DNA of 64,000 nucleotides, taken from Locusta migratoria (lineage: Eukaryota; Arthropoda; Insecta; Orthoptera; Acrididae). The DNA lies in contig CM048744.1 in the NCBI GenBank assembly GCA_026315105.1, positions 835,584,094-835,648,093 on the forward strand, in the 5' to 3' direction. Made by a program: the position numbers and the translations under genes. Under the pieces are notes generated by a model that was not told the origin of the DNA, searched no databases, and worked only from the letters and a program-made list of their open reading frames with translations. Below are positions 39,032-48,998 of this stretch, piece by piece. Every line of letters starts with the position of its first letter. Position 1 is the stretch's first letter.

Positions 39032-39870
39032 ACCGTTAGACAGTGGCCTTTCATCCTCATGGAGAGCCAGTTATTCGTGGTGAGGCTACCGGTGGAAGGA
39101 GAATCTTCAGTGTTGAGAACTCTCTTAAGCAGTACGCCGAAAGCCTCAGAAATGCCTTCACAGACAGAAATTACCCAGCAGACCTAGTCCATAAACGGAA
39201 TTCCCATGCCATATCTTCACACACCAACAGTCCTCTCTCCAAACCTACTGACCAGCCACAAAGGAGTGTCCCTCTTGTCACCCAATACCATCTCGGACTG
39301 GAACTACTGAACGATACTCTACATCAGGGCTTTGATTTCTGTCAACATGTACTGAAATGATAGACATCCTACCTAAGGTCCTCACAACCCCCGTAAAATG
39401 GTGTTCTGTCGCCCACCCAACCTCCACAACGTCCTAGTCCATCCCTATGCCACTCCTAATCCCAATCCCTTACCACAGGGATCATATCCCTGTGGAAGAC
39501 GCCGATTCAAAACATGCCCAATCCACCCACCCAGCACTTCCTATTCTAGTTCCGTCACAGGCTTGTCCTAACCCATCAGAGGCCGGGCCACCTGTGAAAG
39601 TGGCTACGTAATATACCAACTGTGTTGCAATCAGTGCTCTGCACTCTACAGTGGAATGACAACTAACCGGCTCTCCATCAGAATGAATGGCCACCATCAA
39701 AATGTGGCCAAGAGCAATATGGACTATCCTGTGGCGCAGCATGCAGCGGAGCACAACACCTTGGACTTTAACAACTGCTTCACCACCCTAGCCATCTGTA
39801 TCCCCCCCCCCCCCAATCCTACAGTCCCGCCATCCTGGTCTCAACCTCAGATAACCTAACATCCTACATG
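39032..39870 (+). mobile_element. Penelope-like element with GIY-YIG endonuclease region
   Basis: Plus-strand pieces in order: ENSLKQYAESLRNAFTDRNY (C-terminal RT linker), RSVPLVTQYHLGLELLNDTL, FRRPPNLHNVLVHPYAT-like, GSYPCGRRRFKTCPIHPP, SGYVIYQLCCNQCSALYSGM (GIY-YIG box with the second motif changed to YSG), TTNRLSIRMNGHHQNVAKS and YPVAQHAAEHNTLDFNNCFT. The arrangement, linker then Cys-rich GIY-YIG nuclease, is that of Penelope-like retroelements. Frame breaks at 39360 and 39480-39600. The RT catalytic core is absent. Confidence 0.75.
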
Positions 39871-40139
39871 CCATGCCCCACAGTCCCCATCCCCCTCTCA
39901 TCCTACATTTCCTTCCGATTCATGCCACTTTCCCTCCTGTGTGCTTCCTGTGCTCCTAGTCCCAAGTCATCAGTATCCTTCTTGATGTTGTTCTTACACC
40001 TTGTCCACAGTCGTCCCCAGCCGCTCCTTCCAGCTACAGCTCCCAGGAACACATCATGGGGTGTCCTTCCTTCACTCATCCTGGCTAAATGCCCAGCTTA
40101 AGTCAGTCTTCTCCTCTTCATCATTTGTATAATATGAGG
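39871..40139. other. 3' flank of the Penelope-like region, nothing further recognised
   Basis: C-rich sequence without a motif I can assign. Confidence 0.35.
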
Positions 40140-40148
40140 CTGTACGTG

Positions 40149-40465
40149 TGCGGCTCTGTAGCACAGTGGTAGAGTGCCAGACTACATGTCCAAAGGTCGC
40201 GGGTTCGATCCCCCCAAGATCCTAGGATTTTCATCTGTCACTTTCCACTTCTTTCACCTCCGGCAGTGTTGCTGATGTAAAAAATACAGAGTAGCACCGT
40301 GGTTCGGAACCCACGTTAAACTGTAGGTCCCCCTATAACTGGCTGGGTAAGACAGTTCGAAGGTCGGAGGAAGGCATACCAAGTCCTAACAGGACAACGC
40401 ATAGTAAAGCACTGTGGTGTTCAAACCGATCTTCGGATTATTGACTGCTTTACCTTTTTTTGAGG
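40149..40465 (+). mobile_element. tRNA-derived SINE, third family
   Basis: The head GGCTCTGTAGCACAGTGGTA (A box TAGCACAGTGG) and CGCGGGTTCGATCCCCCC (B box GGTTCGATCCC) resemble a tRNA. A long body follows with CCGTGGTTCGGAACCCACGT, AACTGGCTGGGTAAGACAGT and GTGTTCAAACCGATCTTCGG to an end near TTTACCTTTTTTTGAGG. No other copy is in the window. Confidence 0.7.
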
Positions 40466-40479
40466 CTGTACTTCAATCT

Positions 40480-40945
40480 CTGTTAATTCCTGGTTATTCC
40501 GAATTTTCCATTCTCCTGTTTGTGTGTCCATCACAGGCCATAGATTTTTCGTAGGATTTTCCGTTCAAAAACATGTAGTTTTTGTCTATGTGCTCTGCTA
40601 AAGGTTAGGGTTCGACATCCGTTCATTAACACAGGCATAATCATACTTTGATAAATCCAAATCGAAAAATCTTCTCGACAGGGATCTTTCTTTCAGCACT
40701 TCCTGAAGGCTAAAGTATGCTTTATTGGCTCCAGGAATTTTTTTATTTTTATCAGTTTCGTAGTGGTTATGATCACTGAAAAGGTATTTGGAAGTACTTG
40801 TTATTTTGAAAGAGAAACTGACCACTGTTAGTGGGTTCCCATCACTTGCTGCCTTACTCAGGATCATGTATTCCATCTTATATTCACTGACTTTTAGGCC
40901 TACCCTACTGGCGATCTTGCAGTACGAGCTTGCCATTCTTCTGAG
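40480..40945 (-). mobile_element. LINE fragment, RT C-terminal region
   Basis: The minus strand reads GLKVSEYKMEYMILSKAASD, NPLTVVSFSFKITSTSKYLF and GANKAYFSLQEVLKERSLSR, then in another frame RAHRQKLHVFERKILRK-like and EWKIRNNQELTEIE-like sequence. A region after the catalytic box of a non-LTR polymerase. The family differs from the others in this window and the clade is not decided. Confidence 0.65.
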
Positions 40946-41345
40946 TTACTCCCGCAAAGTATCTGGGAGTAAACATAAGGAGCGGTTTGGAATGGAATGG
41001 CCACATAAAATTAATCATGGATAAGGTGGATGCCAGTCTGAGATTCATTAGAAGTACTGCAGTCCATCAATAAAGGAAGTAGTTACAAAACATGGAGTAT
41101 TGCTCATCAATGTGGAATTTGACCAGGTAGGATTGATAGAAGTCATACAGAAGATCCAATGGAGAGCAGCACACTTCATTACAGGGTCGTTTAGTAAGTA
41201 TGAAAGCATCACATAGATGTTTGGGAAACGTCAGTGTCAGACGCTGTAAGAGAGATATTCGGTATCGCGCTACAGGCTACTGTCAAAAGTCCGAGAGCAT
41301 ACGTTTTCTGAGGAGCTGACCAATATATTAATTCCTCTTATGTTC
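40946..41345 (+). mobile_element. CR1-like LINE fragment, decayed
   Basis: The plus strand reads AKYLGVNIRSGLEWNGHIKL and MDKVDASLRFIRSTAVHQ, then after stops MEYCSSMWNLTR and NGEQHTSLQGRLVS. This is the YLGV...HI...SLRFIRR...EYCSSVWDP region of a CR1-like polymerase, different in sequence from the family at 10165. Confidence 0.65.
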
Positions 41346-41633
41346 AGGGTGTCCAACTCAACTGTTTCACCCCGGATATCTCTGAATCAACAAGAGATAT
41401 TAAAATACCATTTTCACGGTCATGAACGTACGGCAGGGGCTTATGAAAGTAGGTAATATGAGACACAGTAACATGCGAGAAATCTCCGTTTCAGAATGCC
41501 ATACATTTGCTTCAGAACACACTCCCGGGTCGCTACTTTTTTCGGCGTATTTTTCAGAATTCATATAACATTCCTTTTCAATTCAGAAGACCTATCACCA
41601 TGATAAACTAGGATGCAGCAAAAGATTTATATA
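41346..41633. other. possible mariner-like end; no gene
   Basis: It begins CAGGGTGTCCAACTCAACTG and includes ACGTACGGCAGGGGC. A similar arrangement occurs at 63774 (CAGGATGTCCCAGCTATC and ATGTACGGCTGGGGCCC). A worn transposon end is likely, but the partner end was not found. Confidence 0.4.
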
Positions 41634-41776
41634 TAGGGTGTTTCACTAAGTGTGTTTAATAAATAATAGGTGACGGGAAATTTTAATGCGGTAGGTCAAC
41701 ACAAGAAATGTTGCACTTTCTGTGGAGCTATGAACATAGTTTATTGTATCATTTTCCACAGAGTTACAGTACAAAG

Positions 41777-44668
41777 ATGTGTTGCTGTTGTGCTCTTCAG
41801 TCCGGAGACTGGTTAGATGCAGCAGCTCTCCACAATACCCTATCTTGAGCAAGCCTCTTCAGCTCCACATAAGAACGGCAACCTACATCTCTCTGAATCT
41901 GCTTACTGTATCCATTTCTTGGTCTTCCTCTGCGGTTTTTACCCCACACACTTCCCTCCAACGCTAAATTCACAATTCATTGATGTCTAAGAATGTGCCC
42001 TACCAATCTATCCCTTCTTTTAGTCAAGGTATGCCAGAAATTTCATTTCTCCCCAATTCTGTTCAATACCTCCTCAGTAGTTACGCGATCGACCCACCTA
42101 ATCTTTAGCATTCTTCTGTAGCACCATATTTCAAAAGCCTCAATCCTCTTCCTGTCCGCACTGTTTATCGTCCATGTTTCACTCCCATACAAGGCAACAC
42201 TCCATACAAATGCCTTCAGAAAGGACTTCCTTAGGCTTAAATCAATATTCGATTGCCATTCTGCATTTTATATCCTCTGTACTGTGACCATCATTTGTTA
42301 TTTTACTGCCCAAGTAACAAAACTCATCTACCTCCTTTATTGCTTTGTTACCTAATCTAATTCCTTCAGCATCACCTGATTTTCTTACACTGCACTCCAT
42401 TACCCTAGTTTTGCTCTTCTTAATGTTCATCTTATATGCACCTTTCAGAACACTGTCCATTCCGTTCAATTGCTCTTCCAGGTTCTTTGCTGTATCTGAC
42501 AGAATTACTATGTCGTCGGCAAAACGCAATGTTTTTAATTCTTCACCCTGAACCAAATTTCTCCTTGCTTTCCTTTATAGCATGCTCAATGTACAAATTG
42601 AATAACATTGGAGAAAGGCTACAACCCTGTCTTACTCTCTTTCCAACCACTGCAACCCTTTCATGCACTTCAACTCTGACAACCGCTGTCTGGTTTTTGT
42701 ACAAGTTGTAAATAACCTTACGCGCCCTATATTTTACTCCTGCTTGCTTCAGAACTTGAAAGAGTTTATTCCAATCAACATTGTCCAAAGCCTTCTCTAA
42801 ATCTACAAAAGGTAGATATGTAGGTTTGCCTTTTCTTAATCTATCTTCTAGGATAAGCCGTAAAGTGAATATTGCCTCCCGTGTTCCTACATTTCTCCTG
42901 AACCCAAACTGGTCTTTCCTGAGGTCGGCTTCTACCAGCTTTTCCATCCTTCTGTAAATAATTTGTGTTAATATTTTGCAACCATGACTTATTAAACTGA
43001 TGGTTCTGTAGTTTTCACACCTGATTGCACCTGATTTCTTTGTAATGGGAATTATTATGTTTTTCTTAAAGTCTGAGGGTACGTCACCTGTCTCATACAT
43101 CTTACACACCAGGTGAAACAGTTTTTTCATGACTGGTTCTCCTAGAGACTTCAGTAGCTCTGAGGGAATATCATCGACTCCATGGGCCTTGTTTCCACTT
43201 AGATCTTTCAGTGCTCTGTCAAATTCATCTCTCAGTATAGTATCTCCTATTTCATCCTCATCTATTTCTTCTCACCCTTCTGCAATATTGCCGCTAAGTT
43301 CATTTCCTTTATAGAGCCTCTCTATATACTCTTTCCACCTTTCAGCTTTCCCTTCTTTGCTGAGAACTGGTTTTCCATTAGAGCTCTTGATATTCATAGA
43401 GCTGTTTTCCTTATCTCCAAATGTTTCTTTCGTTTTCTTGTACGATGTGCCTATTTTCCCCCTATTTATACATTCTTCTACATCCTTGCATTTGTCTTCT
43501 AGCCACTCCTGCTTAGCCATTTTGCACTTCCTGTCAATCTCATTTCTTAATCGTCTGTACTCCATTTGGCCTGTTTCATTTACTGCATTTTTATATTTTC
43601 TCCTTTCATCGATTAAATTTACTACCTTCTGTGATATCCAAGGATTTTTTGTAGGTCTTGCCTTCCTACCTATTTTGTCCTCTGCTGCCTTCACTATTTC
43701 ATCTCTCAATGCTACCCATTCCTCCTCTACTATTTTATTTTCCTCCGTTTCTGTCAATTGTTGCCTAAAGCTCCCTCTGAAATTCTTAAGAACTTCAGGT
43801 TCCTTCAATTTATCCAGGTCCTATCTCCTTATTTTCCTACCTTTTTGTAGTTTCTTCAGTTTCAGCCTACATTTCACAACCAACAAGTTATGGTCAGAGT
43901 CTATATCTGACCCTGGGTATGTTTTACAGTTTAAAACCTGGTTCCGAAATCTATGTCTTACCATTATAAAATCTATCTGGTATCTCCCGGTGTCTCCTGG
44001 TCTCTTCCATGTATAAGACCTTCTTTTGTAATTCTTAAACCAGGTGTTTGTTATAACTAAAATATGTTCCGTGCAAAATTCTACCAGGCGGCTTCCTCTT
44101 TCATTTCATTTGCCCAGACCATATTCACCTACTATCTTCCCTTCCCTTCCTTGTCCGACTACCGAATTCCAGTCTCCCATAACAATTAAGTTTTCGTCTC
44201 CCTTAATTGTCTGAATAATTTCCTTTAGCTCCTCATATATTTCTTCGATCTCATCATCTGCAGAGCTAGTTGGCATATAAACCTGTACTACTGTGGTCGG
44301 TGTTGGCTTCGTATCTATCTTGACTACGATAATGCGATCACTGTGTTGCTCATAGTAGTTTACCTGCATTACTATTTTCTTATTCATTATCAGACCTACT
44401 CCTGTAATACCCCCAACTGATTTTGTATTTATAATCCTGTACTCGCCTGATCAGAAATCTTGTTCCTCTTTCCACCGAACTTCACTAATCCCCACTATAT
44501 CTAACTTCAACCTATCCATTTTCCTTTTTAAATTTTGTAGCTTCTCTACCCGATTAAGGGATCTAACATTCCACACTCCGATCCGTAGAATGCCAGTGTT
44601 GTCTTTCCTGATGATCACATCCTCCTGAGTAGTCCCCGCCCGGAGATCCGAATGGGGGACTATTTTAA
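41777..44668 (-). mobile_element. RTE-like LINE, nearly complete coding part
   Basis: Inserted in the left inverted repeat of the DD41D mariner. The minus strand runs from PHSDLRAGTTQEDVIIRKDN to the 3' end CACAACAGCAACACATC. Endonuclease, linker, polymerase and C-terminal region follow each other with several stops: after WKEEQDF, after EYGLGK, after NIAEG and near 42556, where a small deletion lies after KEKFGSG. The 5' end matches the 8620-9157 copy, which extends further. Junction positions are uncertain by about 10 bases, and I could not define a target duplication. Confidence 0.88.
42242..43130 (-). pseudogene. RTE-like reverse transcriptase
   Basis: Motifs: DVPSDFKKNIIIPITKKSGA, NYRTISLISHGCKILTQI, DLRKDQFGFRRNVGTREA, LPFVDLEKALDNVDWNKL (motif A), KRVRQGCSLSPMLFNLYIEH (motif B), then after a short gap ELKTLRFADDIVILSDTAKN (FADD intact), LNGMDSVLKGAYKMNIKKSK and FCYLGSKITNDGHSTEDIK. 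The catalytic pair is intact here, in contrast to FADN at 29700 and RFGDD at 18540. The frame is lost between 42543 and 42556. Confidence 0.88.
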
Positions 44669-44687
44669 TAATTTTTAAATGGAACAA
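43272..44687 (-). pseudogene. RTE-like endonuclease and linker
   Basis: It reads GILRIGVWNVRSLNRVEKLQ, LKLDIVGISEVRWKEEQDF (catalytic Glu), stop, MNKKIVMQVNYYEQHSDRII, NLIVMGDWNSVVGQGREG (Asp and Asn) and YQIDFIMVRHRFRNQ and DSDHNLLVV (Asp-His). The linker region KEPEVLKNFRGSFRQQLTET and WVALRDEIVKAAEDKIGRKA follows to about 43272. An AP-type endonuclease ahead of the polymerase, as usual in RTE LINEs. Broken by three stops. Confidence 0.82.
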
Positions 44688-44872
44688 TAATTTTTTCTAC
44701 CGTGCATTGGAATCGTTGAAACCAGCTGCGTCCAAATCAATTTAAACTACATTCCCATCACTGTTAGTTTGGGAGCTGCAACCCTTCAAATTTTCAGGGG
44801 TAGATACCACACGCTGTACATAATACATGGCTGTGTGGTGGGTGATGGATGTTATGGCGGTGGGAAGTTGAT

Positions 44873-45891
44873 TTACATGAGATGTTCAAATGTGTGTCCA
44901 TATTCCTCAATGCATAATGCAATGCGCCGTCGAAAGGATCTGCGGACGAGATGTAACATCGCCGGTATGACGGAGCGACATGCGTCCTCGATGCGCCGTT
45001 TTAGATCATCTGAGGATGTGGGCTCAGTGACATAAACACGATCCTTTAGATATCCCCACAAAAAGAAATCTACTGGTGTTAAATCGGGCGACCTTGTGGT
45101 CCATGAATGAGGACCATGGCGCCCCAACCATCTTCTTGCAAACCTGTTGTTTAGTTCTTCCACAACAGCACGCGCAGAATGGGCTGGGTGACCATCGTGC
45201 TGCATCCACATTTGGACGCTCGTGTGTAGACACACATGTTCAAGGAGACCACCCAAACTGTCGGCTATAAAAGCGCGATATGACTCACCTGTCAGTGTAC
45301 CTGGGAAGTAGTGTGCACCGATAATTTCATCCCCAAGGATTCCACACCACACGTTAATAGACCACCTACGTTGACGGTCGACAGGTCGTACCCACCGAGG
45401 ATTGTCTGTGGCCCAGTCGTGCATGTTATGGCGATTCACTGCACCATAATTTGTGAACGTGGACTAATCAGACAACATGACACTTTGTAAAGACTCCAGC
45501 GTGAAATTACGCATGGCCCACTCACAGAATGTCACTCTTGCATGGAAATCGTTCCCATGCAGCTCCTCGGTCAGTGACAGGCGGTACGGGTGAAACCTGC
45601 GACTGCAGCAACGGCTCGTAAGCTGACATGAGGATCGTGGTGTAGAACAGCTAAAACAAACACCTCCGTCTCCTCACTTCTTGTAGGTCTTCGTCTGTAA
45701 TTGCGGTGCATTACCAAGCTGCTTGTTTCCCGAAGTCGTTGTTCGGCACGTAAGAACTTAATGGCTGCCGGGGCTCTTCGCCTAGGATATCTCACGGCAT
45801 ACGCCGTGGCTGCTTCAGTGGCATCGTGTCGGCACTCGCCGAGCATCAGGAACATGTCAACGTACTTGTTGTTCGTGTATGCCATCGTCAT
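44873..45891 (-). pseudogene. DD41D mariner transposase, nearly full length
   Basis: It starts MTMAYTNNKYVDMFLMLGEC with the HTH region YPRRRAPAAIKFLRAEQRLR (ATG at 45889-45891), changes frame near 45571, and continues to the first Asp (MLSD, where the next Glu codon became a TAG stop near 45465). Then NVWCGILGDEIIGAHYFPGT, MWMQHDGHPAHSARAVVEEL (second Asp), RSPDLTPVDFFLWGYLKDRV (third Asp), FRRRIALCIEEYGHTFEHLM and stop. Exactly 41 residues separate the second and third Asp, which defines the DD41D group. One frameshift and one nonsense codon disable it. Confidence 0.88.
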
Positions 45892-46437
45892 CCGATGTCA
45901 GTAATTGTGGTATATTGAGCCCCGGTTGTTTGTGTGGCTCCAACTGTCGGGTATACGGCCATGTGTAGCGACAGTCGGCAGTCTAACAGCGCATCGAGGA
46001 AGCTCCTCGCTCCGTGACATCGGCGACGTTACAACTCGGTCGCACCACATTTAGAAGGCGCATTGCATTATGCGCAGCGTTTATGGTATCTGCCCCTGAA
46101 ACTTTGAAGGGTTGTAGCTCCCAAACTAACAGTGATAGGAATGTAGTTTAAACTGATTTGGACGCAGCTGGCTTCAACGAATCCAATTAACGATAGAAAA
46201 AACTATTGTTCCGTTTAAAAAATTATATATTTGTGCTGTAACTCTTTGGAAAATGAGACAATAAACTATGCTCATAGCTCCGCAGAAAGTGTAACGTTTC
46301 TTGTGTTGACCTGCCGCATTAAAATTTCCCGTCACCTATTATTTTATATGTTACAGAGGCAAACACAGTTAGTGAAACACCCTGTATATGAGATATTTTC
46401 TCATGTAACAATTTACTTTCTCATTGGTCAATTTTAC

Positions 46438-46638
46438 TTACGGCCTCAGCGGCGTAGTGTGCTGATGTTGGCAACGACCTTCGAATGCTCTTTGAAAACT
46501 CGAACAGGTAGAATGAGAAAAAATAATTTTTCATGTTTACCATCTTCTTGTATGCACACTTGTCAGGTCAATAAATTAATTAGCCTCCTAAAGCGAACAT
46601 TCTCTTGCCAACATTAGCAAATTACGCCGCCGATGCCG
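46438..46638. mobile_element. small MITE, about 200 bp
   Basis: Inverted ends TACGGCCTCAGCGGCGTAGT and, backwards, TACGGCATCGGCGGCGTAAT, continuing to ATGTTGGCAA over about 34 bp. ACT flanks both ends and may be a 3-bp duplication. No coding. Confidence 0.7.
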
Positions 46639-46837
46639 TAACTAACATCGCAGTAGCTTCAAACATCGAAACGAGCTGTATCAGTCATTGTAACTAGTAA
46701 AAAACAATGTGCGTCATTTAAAAGTTATTAGTATTGTTATCGTCTAAATGTTGCTTCTGTTTTAGTTTGTAGCGTCGAATCCTTCGCTAAAAAAGAAAGG
46801 AAAAAAAAGTGTCGAAACCTGTCGTTTACAGCGTGTA
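46639..46837. other. no feature seen
   Basis: 200 bases of AT-rich sequence between a MITE and a SINE. Confidence 0.4.
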
Positions 46838-46847
46838 GAAATTGTCT

Positions 46848-47049
46848 GCCGGCCGCGGTGGCCGAGGTGACAGAGGCGCTTCAGTCACGGTCTGCACGGC
46901 CACTACGGTCGGGGGTTCGAATCCCCCTCGGGCATGGATGTTTGTGCCGTCCTTAGTTGCAGCTAGTTCATAAGTACTTTGTAAGTTTAGGGACTGATAA
47001 CCCCGTAGTTGAGTCCCATAAGCTCTACAAACATTTGAACATTTTTTGA
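46848..47049 (+). mobile_element. tRNA-headed SINE, copy 3, with 10-bp duplication
   Basis: GCCGGCCGCGGTGGCCGAGG head, GGGGGTTCGAATCCCCCTCG (B box), GGGCATGGATGTTTGTGCCG body, and tail CTCTACAAACATTTGAACAT. GAAATTGTCT on both sides (46838-46847, 47050-47059). The best preserved member here. Confidence 0.92.
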
Positions 47050-47059
47050 GAAATTGTCT

Positions 47060-47268
47060 ATAACTACAAATGAATTAACCCACCTCGCATAGTTTTGAAG
47101 ACCTTTGGTATGTTTGTTAGAAATGAAGCAATCGACATTTGAAGGAATAACAGCAGAAAAACTCCGCCTTTCACATGCTTACGCTATCACCGCCTGGAAC
47201 AAAAATGGCGCTGGGAGCTGCCGTATAGCAGAAATTGATGCGCATGCACGTCTATATCCAGCTGCCCT
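47060..47268. other. no gene recognised
   Basis: Left of the point where similarity to the 51290 region begins. It contains GCCTGGAACAAAAATGGCGC but no assignable motif. Confidence 0.35.
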
Positions 47269-47626
47269 ATTAGCTGCATCTCCCTCACGATTGGTCAAGT
47301 GACATCTCGACACTGAGCAACAGTTGCCGACATTATCTCTCGCGATCGCCGATCTGGATGTAAAATTTTACTACATTCCGAATCACAAAACCATGCTCTC
47401 CTTATAAAACTTTCAATTAAGCTTAAGATACCTCCCTTACAATATTGTTCTGCCATGCAGATGCCATTACGATCGATTAATGTTTCAAGCGATTAGTTTT
47501 TTATTAGTATTTTTTTTATTAAAACATGGGGCTGGGGTAGGTGGATGGGTGGACGTAAATTTTGCAGTTTCTATTGTAAAAAGTAATGTCACATTCACAG
47601 AACAATGGGAAGATGAAAACTTAAAT

Positions 47627-47925
47627 TCATAAAAATAGATGTTGACAACAGAAATAATACATATTATTTTTATTACTTCGTTGTTGTTTGTCCTGCCTTT
47701 TATTTTTAAAACAGAATACAGCTCTTTGAGCTGACTTACTGTTCTCTCCACTGTCAGATTTGAGGAACTGTACAGTTTCGTGACATCTTCCAAAACGTGT
47801 TGTTTTTCCAAAAATAGTCGAGCCGTCTGTCTTTTTATTTTCTATAACTACTTTCCTTTTTAAAACTGGTTCGGTCAATAGAGTAAAATATTTTCCTCGT
47901 TTGCGTTTCAAAACAGAAGACTCGC
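47627..47925 (-). pseudogene. Myb/SANT-like Harbinger accessory protein, broken
   Basis: The frame RGKYFTLLTEPVLKRKVVIE then NKKTDGSTIFGK matches the beginning of the Myb/SANT-like domain. After a frame break a second frame (47485-47811) continues HVLEDVTKLYSSSNLTVERT and VSQLKELYSVLKIKGRTNNN. Together they cover the domain and the helix after it. No transposase was found in this copy. Confidence 0.68.
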
Positions 47926-48062
47926 GACAGCAACTCAAACTATGACGCCTCTTCGATTTTCTCTTAATAATCGATAAAATTCGAGTAACTGCGAGTTTCG
48001 TTAGTAGTGGCATCTGTGATCTGTTGAGTCGTACTATTTGCATCGATAGAGGGAGTAGTTAC

Positions 48063-48595
48063 AGATCACGCACTTAAACGTGGCTCCTGAGCGGAGAATG
48101 TTGGGAGCTGAAGCTTGCATTCAGCTCGTAGCGCATTGGCTGTTAGAACAAGCCCCGCCTCTTTCTCCCAGTGCCGCCAGCTTACGGCGTATTAGATTAC
48201 AGGTTTTAAAAGAAACACCTGTAAGGGGTTAAGGCGTCACAGAAGGAACACGAAATTAAGTATCACTTTAATGTTTAGTAATATAAAACAGCAACGTATA
48301 TATACGAAATATTAATATTTTAAAGGGACTAATTAAGCGGTTGTAGCAAAGCTTTCTGCCTCTTTTTATTGTTGTAACTGCATAACAATCAGAATTAACA
48401 GTCTTCACACCACTTTCAAGGACAGCCTTCTTTTTTTCTAAAAGAAGTCGTCGGGTTATGTGGACGTATTTTAGCAAATAACAAAGTGGAAGACAATAAT
48501 ACCAAGAACAAATCAAAAATACGTTGACGAGATCTACGGTGTACAATGCTGTTACGAGGTAAGGTTGTTAGAGAGCATAAACATTCCGTAGAGAA
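48063..48595. other. sequence specific to this Harbinger copy; no gene recognised
   Basis: Not present at the corresponding place near 52113-52130. A 92-codon minus frame at 48268-48546 (RRLLLEKKKAVLESGVKTVN) has no family I know. It may be further element interior or an insertion. Confidence 0.4.
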
Positions 48596-48602
48596 ACGAA
48601 CT

Positions 48603-48810
48603 AAAAAATGTTCAAATGTTATAGAGCTTATGGGTCTTAACTACGGGGTCATCAGTCTCTAAACTTACAAACTACTTACGAACTACCTTATACTAAAGAC
48701 GTCACAAACATCCATGCCAGAGGGGGGATTCGAACCCCCGACCGCAGCGGCCGTGTAGACAGACGGTGACTGGCACACAGCAGACCGCTCAGCCACCGCG
48801 CTCGGCACAC
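48603..48810 (-). mobile_element. tRNA-headed SINE, copy 4
   Basis: The minus strand has head GCCGAGCGCGGTGGCTGAGC, B box GGGGGTTCGAATCCCCCC, and body ending AACATTTGAACATTTT. ACGAACT flanks it (48596-48602 and 48811-48817). It sits in the right part of the Harbinger copy. Confidence 0.88.
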
Positions 48811-48998
48811 ACGAACTCAGCCGTCTTCCGCCGATCAGAGAGGGGCCACGAAAAAGTGCGTGACCTGTACCTGTAGTAAACTGTCGTTGAAATCAGCTAA
48901 GGGAAACCCAAGGAAGTTATCTGGCATGTTAAATTATAACATAGCTAACGGGACGGTAACTGTGGTTTTCCAGAAACCGGGCACAAGTCATGCATATA

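Larger units (their letters stand above)
41634..46384 (-). mobile_element. DD41D mariner with about 290-bp inverted repeats, opened by a LINE
   Basis: The ends read TAGGGTGTTTCACTAAGTG and, backwards, CAGGGTGTTTCACTAACTG, with TA on both sides. The right inverted repeat (about 46083-46384) is continuous: outer part with AATAATAGGTGACGGGAAAT and inner part with CCAGCTGCGTCCAAATCA. On the left the same two parts are separated, outer at 41634-41776 and inner at 44669-44815, by an RTE LINE of about 2.9 kb. Without the LINE the element would be about 1.86 kb with a minus-strand transposase at 44873-45891. Confidence 0.87.
47269..48982 (-). mobile_element. Harbinger-type element, copy related to 50405-52224
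   Basis: From TAGCTGCATCTCCCTCACGA to GAGGGAGTAGTTACAG (47269-48062) it parallels 51287-52113. The far right end GACGGTAACTGTGGTTTTCC AGAAACCGGGC parallels the right end at 52193-52224. Between lie sequence not shared with the other copy (48063-48595) and a SINE (48603-48810). The left inverted repeat was not found. It carries a broken Myb/SANT-like gene. Confidence 0.7.

Noticed and set aside
40149..40221. a functional tRNA gene
   Set aside because: A and B boxes are present, but the anticodon arm does not pair properly and a SINE body follows, so it is annotated as a SINE head.
43357..44016. 219-codon hydrophobic plus frame as a membrane protein
   Set aside because: It is the antisense of the RTE LINE linker; Lys/Glu-rich sense sequence gives Phe/Leu/Ser-rich antisense.
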